Source of the DNA: Turneriella sp942492915
Lineage (GTDB): Bacteria; Spirochaetota; Leptospiria; Turneriellales; Turneriellaceae
DNA: 64,000 nt
Direction of reading: 5' to 3'
Assembly (NCBI GenBank): GCA_942492915.1
Contig: OW818662.1
Coordinates: forward strand, 3,534,001 to 3,598,000
Shown here: positions 52,263-59,728 of the stretch, in pieces
Position numbering within the stretch: the stretch's first letter is position 1
Layout: every line of letters begins with the position of its first letter
Made by a program: the position numbers and the translations under genes
Notes under the pieces: model-generated
What the model saw: the letters and a program-made list of their open reading frames with translations, nothing else
What the model was told of the DNA's origin: nothing
The model's database searches: none

Positions 52263-52804
52263 TGGCAAAGAAAAAAACTACGGCGAAACCTAAAAAAAGA
52301 GTGCCTCCCAAGGCTAAAGGCGGTGTGCGCGGCCTGCGCTACGTCGGCGCCAAGGCACATAGCATCACACCCTTTCTGATGTTCAACGCCAACCCCGAAG
52401 AAGCGGCGAAGTTTTATGTGAAGATCTTCAAGAATGCGAAAATCCTGAGCTCGAATCCCATGCAGGCGGATTTCATTCTGAATGGGCAAAGATTTTTCTC
52501 GTACAACGGCGGCGACCATCCCAATTTCAAATTTAACTGGGGCGTCTCGTTCATGGTCAGTGTCGAGACGCAGAAAGAAGTCGATTATTACTGGAATGCG
52601 CTTACGGCTGATGGCGGCGAAGAAAGCATGTGCGGTTGGGTGAAGGATAAGTTCGGCCTCTCGTGGCAGGTAACTCCGAACATTTTACTCCAACTGATTT
52701 CTCACAAAGACAAGGGTGTAGCCGACCGGGCACAACAGGCAATGCTAAAAATGAAGAAGATCGATATCGCTGCGCTCAAGGCCGCGGCCGAGGATCAGGG
52801 ATGA
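52262..52804 (+). CDS. VOC-superfamily (PhnB-like) protein 1
   Basis: A 180-residue protein with a basic N-terminal extension (AKKKTTAKPKKRVPPKAK) followed by a glyoxalase/bleomycin-resistance fold of the PhnB type: ITPFLMFNANPEEAAKFYVKIF, GVSFMVSVETQKEVDYYW and KFGLSWQVTPNILLQLI. VOC proteins bind metals or small ligands in a paired beta-alpha unit; PhnB members are often of unknown function. Overlaps the upstream SRPBCC stop by one base, and is followed by an intercistronic hairpin. Confidence 0.8.
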   Translation: MAKKKTTAKPKKRVPPKAKGGVRGLRYVGAKAHSITPFLMFNANPEEAAKFYVKIFKNAKILSSNPMQADFILNGQRFFSYNGGDHPNFKFNWGVSFMVSVETQKEVDYYWNALTADGGEESMCGWVKDKFGLSWQVTPNILLQLISHKDKGVADRAQQAMLKMKKIDIAALKAAAEDQG

Positions 52805-52813
52805 TTTGGGGCC

Positions 52814-52845
52814 GACGCCGCCAAGGATGGCTTCTTTGCGGCGTC
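52814..52845 (+). other. Intercistronic stem-loop in the SRPBCC cluster
   Basis: GACGCCGC (52814-52821) and GCGGCGTC (52838-52845) are exact complements around a 16-base loop, between VOC-1 and SRPBCC-2. There is no T-run, and AAGGAG for the next gene follows, so it is more likely an RNA-stability element than a terminator. Confidence 0.4.
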
Positions 52846-52868
52846 CGATTCGAAATAAGGAGTTATAG

Positions 52869-53375
52869 ATGAGCACAACAAGCAATCCCAACGAAGTGGT
52901 CTTCACCCGCACCTTCAACGCACCGCGACAAATGGTGTGGGACGCGTGGACTAAAGAAGAACACTTGTTGCAATGGATGGGACCAGCTGGCGCAAAAGGC
53001 ATTTATGCAAAAATGGACCTGAAAGTTGGCGGGTTATATCATTATGCGATTGAATTCGCAGGGCAAGAGATGTGGGGAAAATGGACGATCAAAGAAATCG
53101 ATCCCCCTAAGAAGCTTGTAGTCGTGCAGAGTTTTTCTGACAAAGACGGCGGCATCACCGCGCATCCTATGGCTCCCACATGGCCTAAGAAGATGTTTTC
53201 GACGACGACATTTGAAGAGAAAGATGGCAGAACCACTGTTGCCATTCATTGGGTGCCGTTCGAAGCTACTCAGGAAGAAATCGATACATTCGAGGCAGCG
53301 CGACCAGGCATGGGCGAAGGCTGGGCTGGTACGTTTGTGCGTCTCGATGAGTATCTCGATAAGATGCGAAAATAG
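52869..53375 (+). CDS. SRPBCC (AHSA1-like) domain protein 2
   Basis: A 168-residue AHSA1-type protein. Diagnostic features are FTRTFNAPRQMVWDAWTKEEHLLQWMGP, DLKVGGLYHYAIEF, GKWTIKEIDPPKKLV, TTFEEKDGRTTVAIHWVPF, and the end helix GEGWAGTFVRLDEYL. A strong AAGGAG precedes the ATG. It is probably a small-ligand-binding or detoxification protein; no ligand can be named from sequence alone. Confidence 0.85.
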   Translation: MSTTSNPNEVVFTRTFNAPRQMVWDAWTKEEHLLQWMGPAGAKGIYAKMDLKVGGLYHYAIEFAGQEMWGKWTIKEIDPPKKLVVVQSFSDKDGGITAHPMAPTWPKKMFSTTTFEEKDGRTTVAIHWVPFEATQEEIDTFEAARPGMGEGWAGTFVRLDEYLDKMRK

Positions 53376-53389
53376 TCAGGAGTACTGTT

Positions 53390-54043
53390 ATGGGTAAAGT
53401 TAAAGTCGCCGCGTTCGGCATATCTCTGGATGGGTTCGGGGCTGGCCCCAACCAGAGCCTCGAAAACCCCTTGGGCGAGCGTGGGCCAGAGCTCATGAAC
53501 TGGGTCTTTCCCACTAAATTCTTCCAGCAGATGCACGGCGACGGAGGTTCAGAAGGTTTGACCGGCATCGACAATGATTTTGCGATGCGGTCGTTTGAGA
53601 ATGTGGGCTCCTGGATTCTCGGCCGTAACATGTTTGGTCCGATTCGCGGTGAATGGCCGAATGACGACTGGAAAGGCTGGTGGGGAGAAAATCCACCTTA
53701 CCACGTACCAATTTTTGTCCTGACGCACCACAAGCGAGAGTCACTGCGCATGGCTGGCGACAACACTTTCCATTTCGTGACCGACGGTATCGAGTCAGCG
53801 CTTGCGCAGGCCAAGGCCGCTGCGGGTGATAAGGACGTGCGCATTGGGGGTGGTGTTGCCACAATACGACAATATCTGAAGGCGGGGCTCATTGATGAGA
53901 TACATCTGGCAGTTGCGCCGGTTTTGCTCGGCAAAGGCGAGAATCTCTATGAAGGACTCAATCTCTCCGAGCTGGGTTTCAGCGTTACGAGCTACACGCC
54001 TACACCGGCCGCCGCGCATATCATTCTCGAAAAAAAGAAATAA
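53390..54043 (+). CDS. RibD C-terminal / dihydrofolate-reductase-like protein
   Basis: A 217-residue protein of the RibD-C family (DHFR fold), often annotated dihydrofolate reductase family. Features are the opening KVAAFGISLDGFGAG, the loop SWILGRNMFGP, the NADPH-binding KDVRIGGGVATIRQYLKAGLIDEIHLAVAPVLLG and a GENLYEGL segment. Stand-alone members reduce unknown substrates with NADPH. It lies 15 bases after SRPBCC-2 with a GGAG site and 13 bases before SRPBCC-3. Confidence 0.8.
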   Translation: MGKVKVAAFGISLDGFGAGPNQSLENPLGERGPELMNWVFPTKFFQQMHGDGGSEGLTGIDNDFAMRSFENVGSWILGRNMFGPIRGEWPNDDWKGWWGENPPYHVPIFVLTHHKRESLRMAGDNTFHFVTDGIESALAQAKAAAGDKDVRIGGGVATIRQYLKAGLIDEIHLAVAPVLLGKGENLYEGLNLSELGFSVTSYTPTPAAAHIILEKKK

Positions 54044-54055
54044 CGGGTGGATAGA

Positions 54056-54529
54056 ATGACTCAATTTGACCTGAAACTGGAACGTACTTTAGATGCAGAA
54101 CGTGACCTCGTCTGGCGCTGCTGGACAGAGCCGATGCACCTAATGCCGTGGTTCACTCCCGCGCCATGGAAAGCCGTCGACTGCCGCATCGACCTCAAAG
54201 TGGGGGGCGAATTTTTTAATGTGATGCAATCTCCTGAGGGAGAAAAGTTTGAAAACCATGGTGTTTATTTAGAGATTAATCAGGGCAAACGCCTTGTCTG
54301 GACTAACGCATATAGGACAGGCTGGCTGCCCAATGGCGATGCACAGCCCATGCTAACAACAGTCGTTTTAGACTTCGCCGATGCGGGCAAAAACAAAACC
54401 CAGTATACCGCAGTGGCATTGCACTGGAACGAAGCCGCCAAAAAGCAGCATGAAGAAATGGGGTTCTATGACGGTTGGGGCGTTGCGACTGATCAGCTCG
54501 TAGCGTATGCGAAGGGAATGAAGATATAA
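54056..54529 (+). CDS. SRPBCC (AHSA1-like) domain protein 3
   Basis: A 157-residue protein from the ATG at 54056 (GGTGGA just upstream; a GTG at 54047 is an alternative). AHSA1 features are LKLERTLDAERDLVWRCWTEPMHLMPWFTP, IDLKVGGEFFNVM and the closing helix MGFYDGWGVATDQLVAYAK. It continues the operon; the next SRPBCC gene begins two bases after its stop codon. Confidence 0.85.
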   Translation: MTQFDLKLERTLDAERDLVWRCWTEPMHLMPWFTPAPWKAVDCRIDLKVGGEFFNVMQSPEGEKFENHGVYLEINQGKRLVWTNAYRTGWLPNGDAQPMLTTVVLDFADAGKNKTQYTAVALHWNEAAKKQHEEMGFYDGWGVATDQLVAYAKGMKI

Positions 54530-54530
54530 A

Positions 54531-55436
54531 ATGACGCCGGTCAAATCCATTACCATCACCCGCATCTTCGACGCCCCACGCAAGCTGGTATTCGACGCTT
54601 GGCTCGATGAAAAACATCTGCAGCAGTGGTGGTCGCCGCGCGGCTTCACGAACCCCGTCTGCAAAACGGATGGCAAGCCCGGCGGTTCGATATTAATCCA
54701 CATGGCGCACCCCGATTTCGGCGAGATGCCGATGGGCGGCAAATACGAAGAAGTTTCGCCGATTGATAAAATCGTGTTTACCACGACTGCGTTCCCGAAC
54801 GCCGAGGGCGTGCACCAGCTTCAGGGGCACAATGTTGTGCTCTTCAGCGACGAAGGTAAGAAAACAAAAATTGTTTTAACCGCCAGCATTGTCAAAGCCG
54901 GGCCGGGCCTCGAAGGCGCGCTCGCCGGCATGGACCAGGGTTGGAACGAAAGCCTCGATCGCCTCGGCGAACTCGTTGAAGATACGTCAGAGCGCGAGAT
55001 GAAGATCACGCGCGTGGTCGATGCTCCGCGCGAGCTGCTGTGGAAAATCTGGACTGAACCCGAACACATCAAAGAGTGGTGGGGGCCAAATGGTTTTACC
55101 AACACCATTCACCAGTTCAACCTTGCCCCGGGTGGCGAATGGTTGCTGACGATGCACGGCCCTGATGGTACCGACTATCCCAATCATATTCGCTTTGTCG
55201 AAATCATACGCAATGAACGGTTAATCTATGACCATGGCCAGCCAGAAGATGGTGGCCAGTTTCGCACATTTGTACATTTTGCAGATGAAGGCGGCAAGAC
55301 GCGCATTACGATGAAGGGCGTCTTCAAGACTGTGGAATACAAAAATCTGGTCGTCGAGAAATATGGTGCGCTCGAAGGCCAGAAAGAACACATTGCGCGA
55401 ATGGAAGCCTACACCGCCAAAATACAAACACGCTGA
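54531..55436 (+). CDS. Fused double SRPBCC (AHSA1-like) protein (domains 4 and 5)
   Basis: A 301-residue protein made of two complete AHSA1 domains. The first runs from TITRIFDAPRKLVFDAWLDEKHLQQWW to a closing MDQGWNESLDRLGELV; the second starts at MKITRVVDAPRELLWKIWTEPEHIKEWW and runs through GPNGFTNTIHQFNLAPGGEW to the end. The two halves are only moderately alike. The second half is closest to SRPBCC-9 in this cluster (EWWGPNGFTNT and APGG[ED]W are shared). Fusion may make an obligate intramolecular pair. Confidence 0.85.
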   Translation: MTPVKSITITRIFDAPRKLVFDAWLDEKHLQQWWSPRGFTNPVCKTDGKPGGSILIHMAHPDFGEMPMGGKYEEVSPIDKIVFTTTAFPNAEGVHQLQGHNVVLFSDEGKKTKIVLTASIVKAGPGLEGALAGMDQGWNESLDRLGELVEDTSEREMKITRVVDAPRELLWKIWTEPEHIKEWWGPNGFTNTIHQFNLAPGGEWLLTMHGPDGTDYPNHIRFVEIIRNERLIYDHGQPEDGGQFRTFVHFADEGGKTRITMKGVFKTVEYKNLVVEKYGALEGQKEHIARMEAYTAKIQTR

Positions 55437-55445
55437 GGAGAAGAC

Positions 55446-55601
55446 ATGAGTTACATAGACGGATTTGTGATACCGGTGCCGCTCGAAAAAAAACATGCCT
55501 ACATTGAAATGGCGCGCACGGCGCAGGCAATTTACCTCGAGTACGGCGCGCGCGTCATCTACGGCGGGTTTTCAACACTACTCGATTCAAACTCAAAGTA
55601 A
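55446..55601 (+). pseudogene. Internally deleted DUF1428 gene
   Basis: A 51-codon frame that joins the N-terminus of a DUF1428 protein (SYIDGFVIPVPLEKKHAYIEMARTAQ) directly to its C-terminus (GARVIYGGFSTLLD). DUF1428 proteins are about 115 residues long; the middle 60-65 residues, including the central beta strands, are missing while the reading frame is kept. The start has GGAG upstream (AGGAGAAGAC). It is either a pseudogene or a shortened protein that is still made. Confidence 0.75.
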
Positions 55602-55611
55602 GGAAATCTAT

Positions 55612-56019
55612 ATGGAAAACCAAGAACCATCCAAAGGCGCCTTCTGGTGCGGCTGGGCGCTCAGCGGTGTCGCGATCGCCTTTCTGGCATTTGACGGCGT
55701 GCTGAAATTCTTTTTGCACAAGATGCCGCCCGAGGCGATGGCCGATGCGGCGAAGCTGGCATACCCAATAAATATCATGCCGGCACTTGGCACGGTCTTG
55801 CTGATCTGTGTTCTGCTCTATGCGATACCGCGCACGGCGGTATTGGGAGCGATTCTTCTGACGGGATATTTAGGCGGAGCGGTTTCAGCGCATGTGCGTA
55901 TCATGAACCCGTGGCCGAGCCACATACTGTTCCCGGTTTATTTCGGGATCTTCATCTGGCTGGGACTCTACCTGCGCATGCCCGCGCTGAGATCGTTTAT
56001 ACCTTTGAAGAAAGCATGA
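55612..56019 (+). CDS. DoxX-like membrane protein 1
   Basis: From the ATG at 55612 (AAGGAAA upstream) the protein is 135 residues with four membrane helices in the DoxX-like layout: GWALSGVAIAFLAFDGVLKF, then IMPALGTVLLICVLLYAIP, AVLGAILLTGYLGGAV and ILFPVYFGIFIWLGLYL. DoxX-family proteins act in membrane redox or thiol chemistry in some bacteria. It overlaps the next VOC gene by 4 bases. Confidence 0.8.
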   Translation: MENQEPSKGAFWCGWALSGVAIAFLAFDGVLKFFLHKMPPEAMADAAKLAYPINIMPALGTVLLICVLLYAIPRTAVLGAILLTGYLGGAVSAHVRIMNPWPSHILFPVYFGIFIWLGLYLRMPALRSFIPLKKA

Positions 56020-56447
56020 GACTCAACAGTATTTATCTCAACTTCGCCGGCAACGCCGAAGAGGTTTTTCTTTTCTACAAGTCGGTCTTAAAGCGTGAAT
56101 TCGATTCGCTCGTTCGCTTTAAAGACATGCCGATGCCGGGGGTGACGCTCTCTGAAGCCGACGGCACCAAGATCATGAACATCGCGCTGCCAATCGGTAA
56201 GCACAGCGCGCTCATGGCATCGGACGCGCTCGAATCTCTCGGGCAAAAAATCGTCCAGGGGAATAATTTCTATATCAACTTGTCACCCGAAACAAAACAA
56301 GAGGCTGACAGACTCTTTGCCGCACTCTCTGCTGGCGGCGCCGTTGAAATGGCGATGGCCGACATGCCTTGGGGTGATTATTTCGGTTCGTTCAGAGATA
56401 AGTTTGGTATCGGCTGGATGATCAGCTTGCCGACAAAAAAAGAATAG
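56016..56447 (+). CDS. VOC-superfamily (PhnB-like) protein 2
   Basis: A 143-residue VOC/PhnB-type protein from the ATG at 56016, which overlaps the DoxX-like stop. Features are INSIYLNFAGNAEEVFLFYKSVL at the N-terminus, KIMNIALPIGKHSALMASD and the C-terminal GDYFGSFRDKFGIGWMIS. It differs from VOC-1 and is closer to the usual small PhnB size. It probably forms a dimer with paired modules. No metal-site claim is made because the ligand positions are not clear. Confidence 0.8.
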   Translation: MRLNSIYLNFAGNAEEVFLFYKSVLKREFDSLVRFKDMPMPGVTLSEADGTKIMNIALPIGKHSALMASDALESLGQKIVQGNNFYINLSPETKQEADRLFAALSAGGAVEMAMADMPWGDYFGSFRDKFGIGWMISLPTKKE

Positions 56448-56476
56448 TTGAATTAGTTCAGTTTAAGGAGAAAAAA

Positions 56477-57010
56477 ATGAAAATTGTAAAAAGAATCTTA
56501 ATTGTATTGGTGGTTGTGATTGCCGGAGTTCTTATCGTTGCGGCAACAAGACCCAACACGTTTACCGTTGAGCGTTCGATGAAAATCAATGCTGCGCCAG
56601 AGAAAATCTTCCCCTATTTGATTAGTTTCAAGAAAGGCCTCGAATGGTCTGCATGGGAAAAGACAGAAAAAGACGTTAAGCGCGCATTCACCGGTCCCGA
56701 GAGTGGCCTGGGCACCATCTATGAATTTGAGGGTAAAAAATCAGGTCATGGCAAACTTTCCATCAAAAGCCTAATACCGAATGAGCAAGTGAAAATAGAT
56801 TTAACATTCTATAAGCCGATGCAAGGGTCGAATGATGTGACCTATTCGTTGAAAAAAGAGGGCTCTGAAACCGTCATGAAGTACCACATGACCGGCCCTG
56901 CACCCCTCTTCGCGCGCATCATTTGGCTTTTTGCGGATATGGATAAATATATGGGCGACAAATTTAACGAGAGTATGCAAAGCCTGAAAACGATTGTTGA
57001 AGCGAAATAA
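56477..57010 (+). CDS. Membrane-anchored SRPBCC protein 6
   Basis: A 177-residue protein with one N-terminal TM helix (ILIVLVVVIAGVLIVAAT) followed by a polyketide-cyclase-type SRPBCC domain starting VERSMKINAAPEKIFPYL and continuing GLEWSAWEKTEKD, GSGLGT-like GPESGLGTIYEF and ending in a helix (MQSLKTIVEAK). It is the only anchored SRPBCC of the cluster and faces either the periplasm or cytoplasm depending on orientation; the positive residues before the helix favour a periplasmic domain. AAGGAG precedes the ATG. Confidence 0.8.
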   Translation: MKIVKRILIVLVVVIAGVLIVAATRPNTFTVERSMKINAAPEKIFPYLISFKKGLEWSAWEKTEKDVKRAFTGPESGLGTIYEFEGKKSGHGKLSIKSLIPNEQVKIDLTFYKPMQGSNDVTYSLKKEGSETVMKYHMTGPAPLFARIIWLFADMDKYMGDKFNESMQSLKTIVEAK

Positions 57011-57025
57011 TCGGAGAGCTTTGTC

Positions 57026-57115
57026 ATGGCTGCTGCGATTACCGGATTTGTTAATTGGCCTCGGGGCACCAGCAGCTTCGCACGAGATACACTACTGAAA
57101 ATGGAGACCGAATGA
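57026..57115 (+). CDS. Small ORF (29 codons) coupled to SRPBCC-7
   Basis: ATG at 57026 has GGAGAG upstream; the 29-residue product (MAAAITGFVNWPRGTSSFAR and on) ends in a TGA that overlaps the SRPBCC-7 ATG by 4 bases (ATGA). It may be a gene remnant or a leader peptide that couples translation. The sequence matches nothing I recognise. Confidence 0.3.
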   Translation: MAAAITGFVNWPRGTSSFARDTLLKMETE

Positions 57116-57564
57116 GCTTACCTGAAACAGAACGTGCGCTAAAAATCACACGCGTCTTCGACGCGCCGCGCGAACTGGTTTTCAAAGTCTGGACAACTCC
57201 TGAGACGATGCTCAGCTGGTGGGGGCCTAAGCTGCACCCGGCAACGCAGATGCAGATGGATGTGCGTCCCGGCGGCAAATGGCGCGGCTGTCTCACGGGC
57301 GTCGAAGATGGCCGCGTGCTGTGGCAGCATGGTGTTTTCAAAGAAGTCAATCCGCATGAGCATTTAGCATTCACTTTCGTTTGGGAAGAAGAAGGCGAAA
57401 GGGGGATTGAGACTTTGGTCACGATAACTTTCACAGACGAAAACGGCAAAACCCGTATGGACTTTCACCAGACTCCTTTCCAGTCGGTGACAGAACGCGA
57501 CGGACATCAGGGCGGCTGGTCGAGTATGTTTGATCGGCTTGCAGAATTTCTTTCGGCGCCTTAG
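57112..57564 (+). CDS. SRPBCC (AHSA1-like) domain protein 7
   Basis: A 150-residue protein from the ATG at 57112 (GGAGACC upstream). AHSA1 features are TRVFDAPRELVFKVWTTPETMLSWWGP, MDVRPGGKW, FTFVWEEEGERGIETLVTITF and QGGWSSMFDRLAEFL. It is closely similar to SRPBCC-8, sharing APRELVFKVWTTPE and the VRPGG[KR]WR stretch, so these two look like a recent duplication separated by three other genes. Confidence 0.85.
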   Translation: MSLPETERALKITRVFDAPRELVFKVWTTPETMLSWWGPKLHPATQMQMDVRPGGKWRGCLTGVEDGRVLWQHGVFKEVNPHEHLAFTFVWEEEGERGIETLVTITFTDENGKTRMDFHQTPFQSVTERDGHQGGWSSMFDRLAEFLSAP

Positions 57565-57627
57565 GCAAGTGATCGGGTCGTGCGACATAAAAATGCAATA
57601 TTCGAACGCGAAGTGCGACAAAAGTTT

Positions 57628-58119
57628 ATGAGAAACCCTGAAACGAAGATTACAAATCGCAAATTAAATATAATGCGTCTGGCACCAGCACAGGTCGCGG
57701 AGTTTCGCCAGATGAATGAACTGTTTGCGCGTGCTTTCGATGACCCGGATTCGTATTCAGCGCATTCGCCCAGTGATAAATACCTTCAGGGGTTATTGCA
57801 AAAGTCTCACGTGATTGCGCTCGCAGCTCTCGTCGGCGAAAGCATTGTCGCAGGGCTCGTCGCGTATGTGCTCGATAAATTTGAACAAGAGCGCAGCGAA
57901 GTGTATATTTATGACCTTGCGGTGCGCGAAGATTATCGTCGGCAGGGGGTTGCAACCTCGCTGATAAATGAATTAAGAATTCACGCCAGAGCGGCCGGTG
58001 CATGGCTTATCTATGTGCAGGCTGACAAAGGTGAAGATGATATGCCGGCGCAACAACTGTATGAATCACTGGGTAAGCGTGAAGATGTGTTCCATTACGA
58101 TATCGGGGTAGGTCCATGA
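57628..58119 (+). CDS. AAC(3)-I-like GNAT acetyltransferase
   Basis: A 163-residue GNAT-fold protein from the ATG at 57628 (a GTG at 57580 and an ATG at 57673 are alternatives). It resembles aminoglycoside 3-N-acetyltransferases of the AAC(3)-I family: FARAFDDPDSYSAHSPSDKYL, FEQERSEVYIYDLAV, acetyl-CoA loop REDYRRQGVATSL and IYVQADKGEDD...QQLYESLGKRE. Whether it acetylates aminoglycosides or some native amine is not shown by sequence. It overlaps the next gene by 4 bases, so it is part of the cluster. Confidence 0.8.
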   Translation: MRNPETKITNRKLNIMRLAPAQVAEFRQMNELFARAFDDPDSYSAHSPSDKYLQGLLQKSHVIALAALVGESIVAGLVAYVLDKFEQERSEVYIYDLAVREDYRRQGVATSLINELRIHARAAGAWLIYVQADKGEDDMPAQQLYESLGKREDVFHYDIGVGP

Positions 58120-58847
58120 AAAAAGTCTGCGTCAACGGCCATACCTTTGAAAAATCGAGCGACTGCCCGGTTTGTCCGATCTGTGAAAAGGCTAAAAGAC
58201 CGAATGCTCAGTTTCCGAAAATGGGTGCACCGGCGCAGCGTGCACTTGCAAATGCCGGCATTGTGACACTGGGCGATCTGGCCCGTTGGCATGAGGCGGA
58301 TGTCATAGCGTTACACGGCATGGGGCCGAAAGCAATGCTAGAGCTGAAGATTTTCATGAAACAGCATAAGATCGTGTTTATCACCCATGCCGAAGAAACC
58401 AAAACAAGCACACTCAAAAAAAAATTGGCCACAGTAGAAACATCCGGTGGTGGCACAGTGAGCGAATACCTGGCGGCTGTGCCGCAGCCGATGCGCAAAG
58501 CTCTCGCGGCGATGCGTGTAGCGATTCGCGAGGCAGCACCAAAAGCAGAAGAGAAAATCAGCTACGGCATACCGACTTATAAACTCAACGGGCCGCTCAT
58601 TCACTGGGCGGCGTTCAAGAATCACGCGTCGCTGATTGGCGTCGACAAGGGTTTGCTCAAGGCTTTTGCGGCTGACCTCGCACTTTTCAAAACAGCGGGC
58701 TCAACGATCCGCTTCACAGCTGAAAGGCCATTGCCGGCGGCATTGGTGAAGAAGATTGTCAAATATCGTGTGGTGCAGAATCGGCAATCGCAGAAGAAAC
58801 GTGAAACTCTAAAATCCTCAAAAAATAAAACTGGAGCTACAAAGTGA
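58116..58847 (+). CDS. Zinc-ribbon/HhH (RNAP alpha-CTD-like) - DUF1801 fusion protein
   Basis: A 243-residue fusion. Residues 1-30 form a zinc-binding ribbon (CVNGH, CPVCPIC: Cys5, His9, Cys17, Cys20, Cys23). Residues ~35-85 are a helix-hairpin-helix unit like the RNA-polymerase alpha C-terminal domain (ALANAGIVTLGDLARWHEADVIALHGMGPKAM). Residues ~110-225 are a DUF1801/YdhG domain (YLAAVPQPMRKALAAMR, EEKISYGIPTYKLNG, KNHASLIGVDKGLL). The two parts are normally separate genes. Overlaps both neighbours by 4 bases. Confidence 0.75.
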   Translation: MKKVCVNGHTFEKSSDCPVCPICEKAKRPNAQFPKMGAPAQRALANAGIVTLGDLARWHEADVIALHGMGPKAMLELKIFMKQHKIVFITHAEETKTSTLKKKLATVETSGGGTVSEYLAAVPQPMRKALAAMRVAIREAAPKAEEKISYGIPTYKLNGPLIHWAAFKNHASLIGVDKGLLKAFAADLALFKTAGSTIRFTAERPLPAALVKKIVKYRVVQNRQSQKKRETLKSSKNKTGATK

Positions 58848-59233
58848 AAAAAGAGAAAATTAAACTGATCGCCTATTGGGTGTTTACAGTGCCGGTTGCG
58901 GCAAACTATGCGATGGCAGGTGTGATGTACCTGCAGCAGGGCCCGCAGGTCGTTGAAGGTGCGCAAAAGGGTGGATATCCCCTTTTCTTCTTCTCCCTTC
59001 TGGGCGTCTGGAAGCTGATCGCATCGGTAGTGCTGGTTGCCCCTCGTACCCCCCTCTTCAAAGAATGGGCGTACGCGGGCATCTTGATCAATCTCACCGG
59101 GGCGGCATATTCGAATTATATGGCCAAATTTGGCACAGAACACGTCATTTTTCCTCTTGCGTTTCTGATCGTCGCCGCATTTTCGTGGCACTTAAGACCT
59201 GCGAGCCGTCGCTTCAGCGGACCTCTGATCTGA
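58844..59233 (+). CDS. DoxX-like membrane protein 2
   Basis: A 129-residue protein starting at a GTG that overlaps the upstream stop, with four helices of the DoxX-like layout (YWVFTVPVAANYAMAGVMYL, LFFFSLLGVWKLIASVVLVA, EWAYAGILINLTGAAYSNY and VIFPLAFLIVAAFSWHL). It is distinct from DoxX-like 1, with little residue identity. The pairing of DoxX-like and SRPBCC genes recurs in many bacterial ArsR-led operons. Confidence 0.8.
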   Translation: MKKEKIKLIAYWVFTVPVAANYAMAGVMYLQQGPQVVEGAQKGGYPLFFFSLLGVWKLIASVVLVAPRTPLFKEWAYAGILINLTGAAYSNYMAKFGTEHVIFPLAFLIVAAFSWHLRPASRRFSGPLI

Positions 59234-59245
59234 AGAATCTTCGAA

Positions 59246-59728
59246 ATGGCTATCGCAGAATCTGAGCTGGTAATTGAACGCGTGTTTGAGGCTCCGCGCG
59301 AGCTTGTCTTCAAGGTGTGGACAACGCCTGAAAACATGCTCGAGTGGTGGGGGCCAACTTTCTGCCCGTCAAAGCAGGTTAAGATGGATATTCGCCCCGG
59401 TGGCCGCTGGCGTTGCTGTCTTGATTCTGAAGTTTATGGCGGCGATCTGTGGCAGAACGGGGTTTTTCGTGAGGTGCGACCTTATGACCTGCTCGAATTC
59501 ACATTTGTGTGGGAGGCCGAAGGCGACATGGGCGTCGAGAATGTCGTGACGATTCGCTTTTTCGACGAAAACGGAAAGACGCGAATGCATTTTCGCCAGG
59601 CGCCATTTACCGCTGTCTCACAGCGCGATGCCAACAATGGCGGCTGGTCAAATATGTTCAACCGTCTTGAAGAATACCTGAAAAAGGCTATGATGGCTTA
59701 CAATGTAAGCCATCATGATTTTTCGTGA
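59246..59728 (+). CDS. SRPBCC (AHSA1-like) domain protein 8
   Basis: A 160-residue AHSA1-type protein (IERVFEAPRELVFKVWTTPENMLEWWGP, MDIRPGGRWRCCL, FTFVWEAEGDMGVENVVTIRF, GGWSNMFNRLEEYL). It is the closest paralogue of SRPBCC-7. The last codons form a perfect 12-bp hairpin followed by a T5 run (59690-59723), and the stop overlaps the GTG of SRPBCC-9 by 4 bases. Confidence 0.85.
   Translation: MAIAESELVIERVFEAPRELVFKVWTTPENMLEWWGPTFCPSKQVKMDIRPGGRWRCCLDSEVYGGDLWQNGVFREVRPYDLLEFTFVWEAEGDMGVENVVTIRFFDENGKTRMHFRQAPFTAVSQRDANNGGWSNMFNRLEEYLKKAMMAYNVSHHDFS
59690..59723 (+). terminator. Intrinsic terminator-like hairpin inside the end of SRPBCC-8
   Basis: ATGATGGCTTAC (59690-59701) and GTAAGCCATCAT (59705-59716) are exact complements around AAT, followed by GATTTTT. 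This is a good intrinsic terminator shape placed within the last codons of SRPBCC-8, just before the SRPBCC-9 start, so it may attenuate the downstream genes. Confidence 0.55.
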
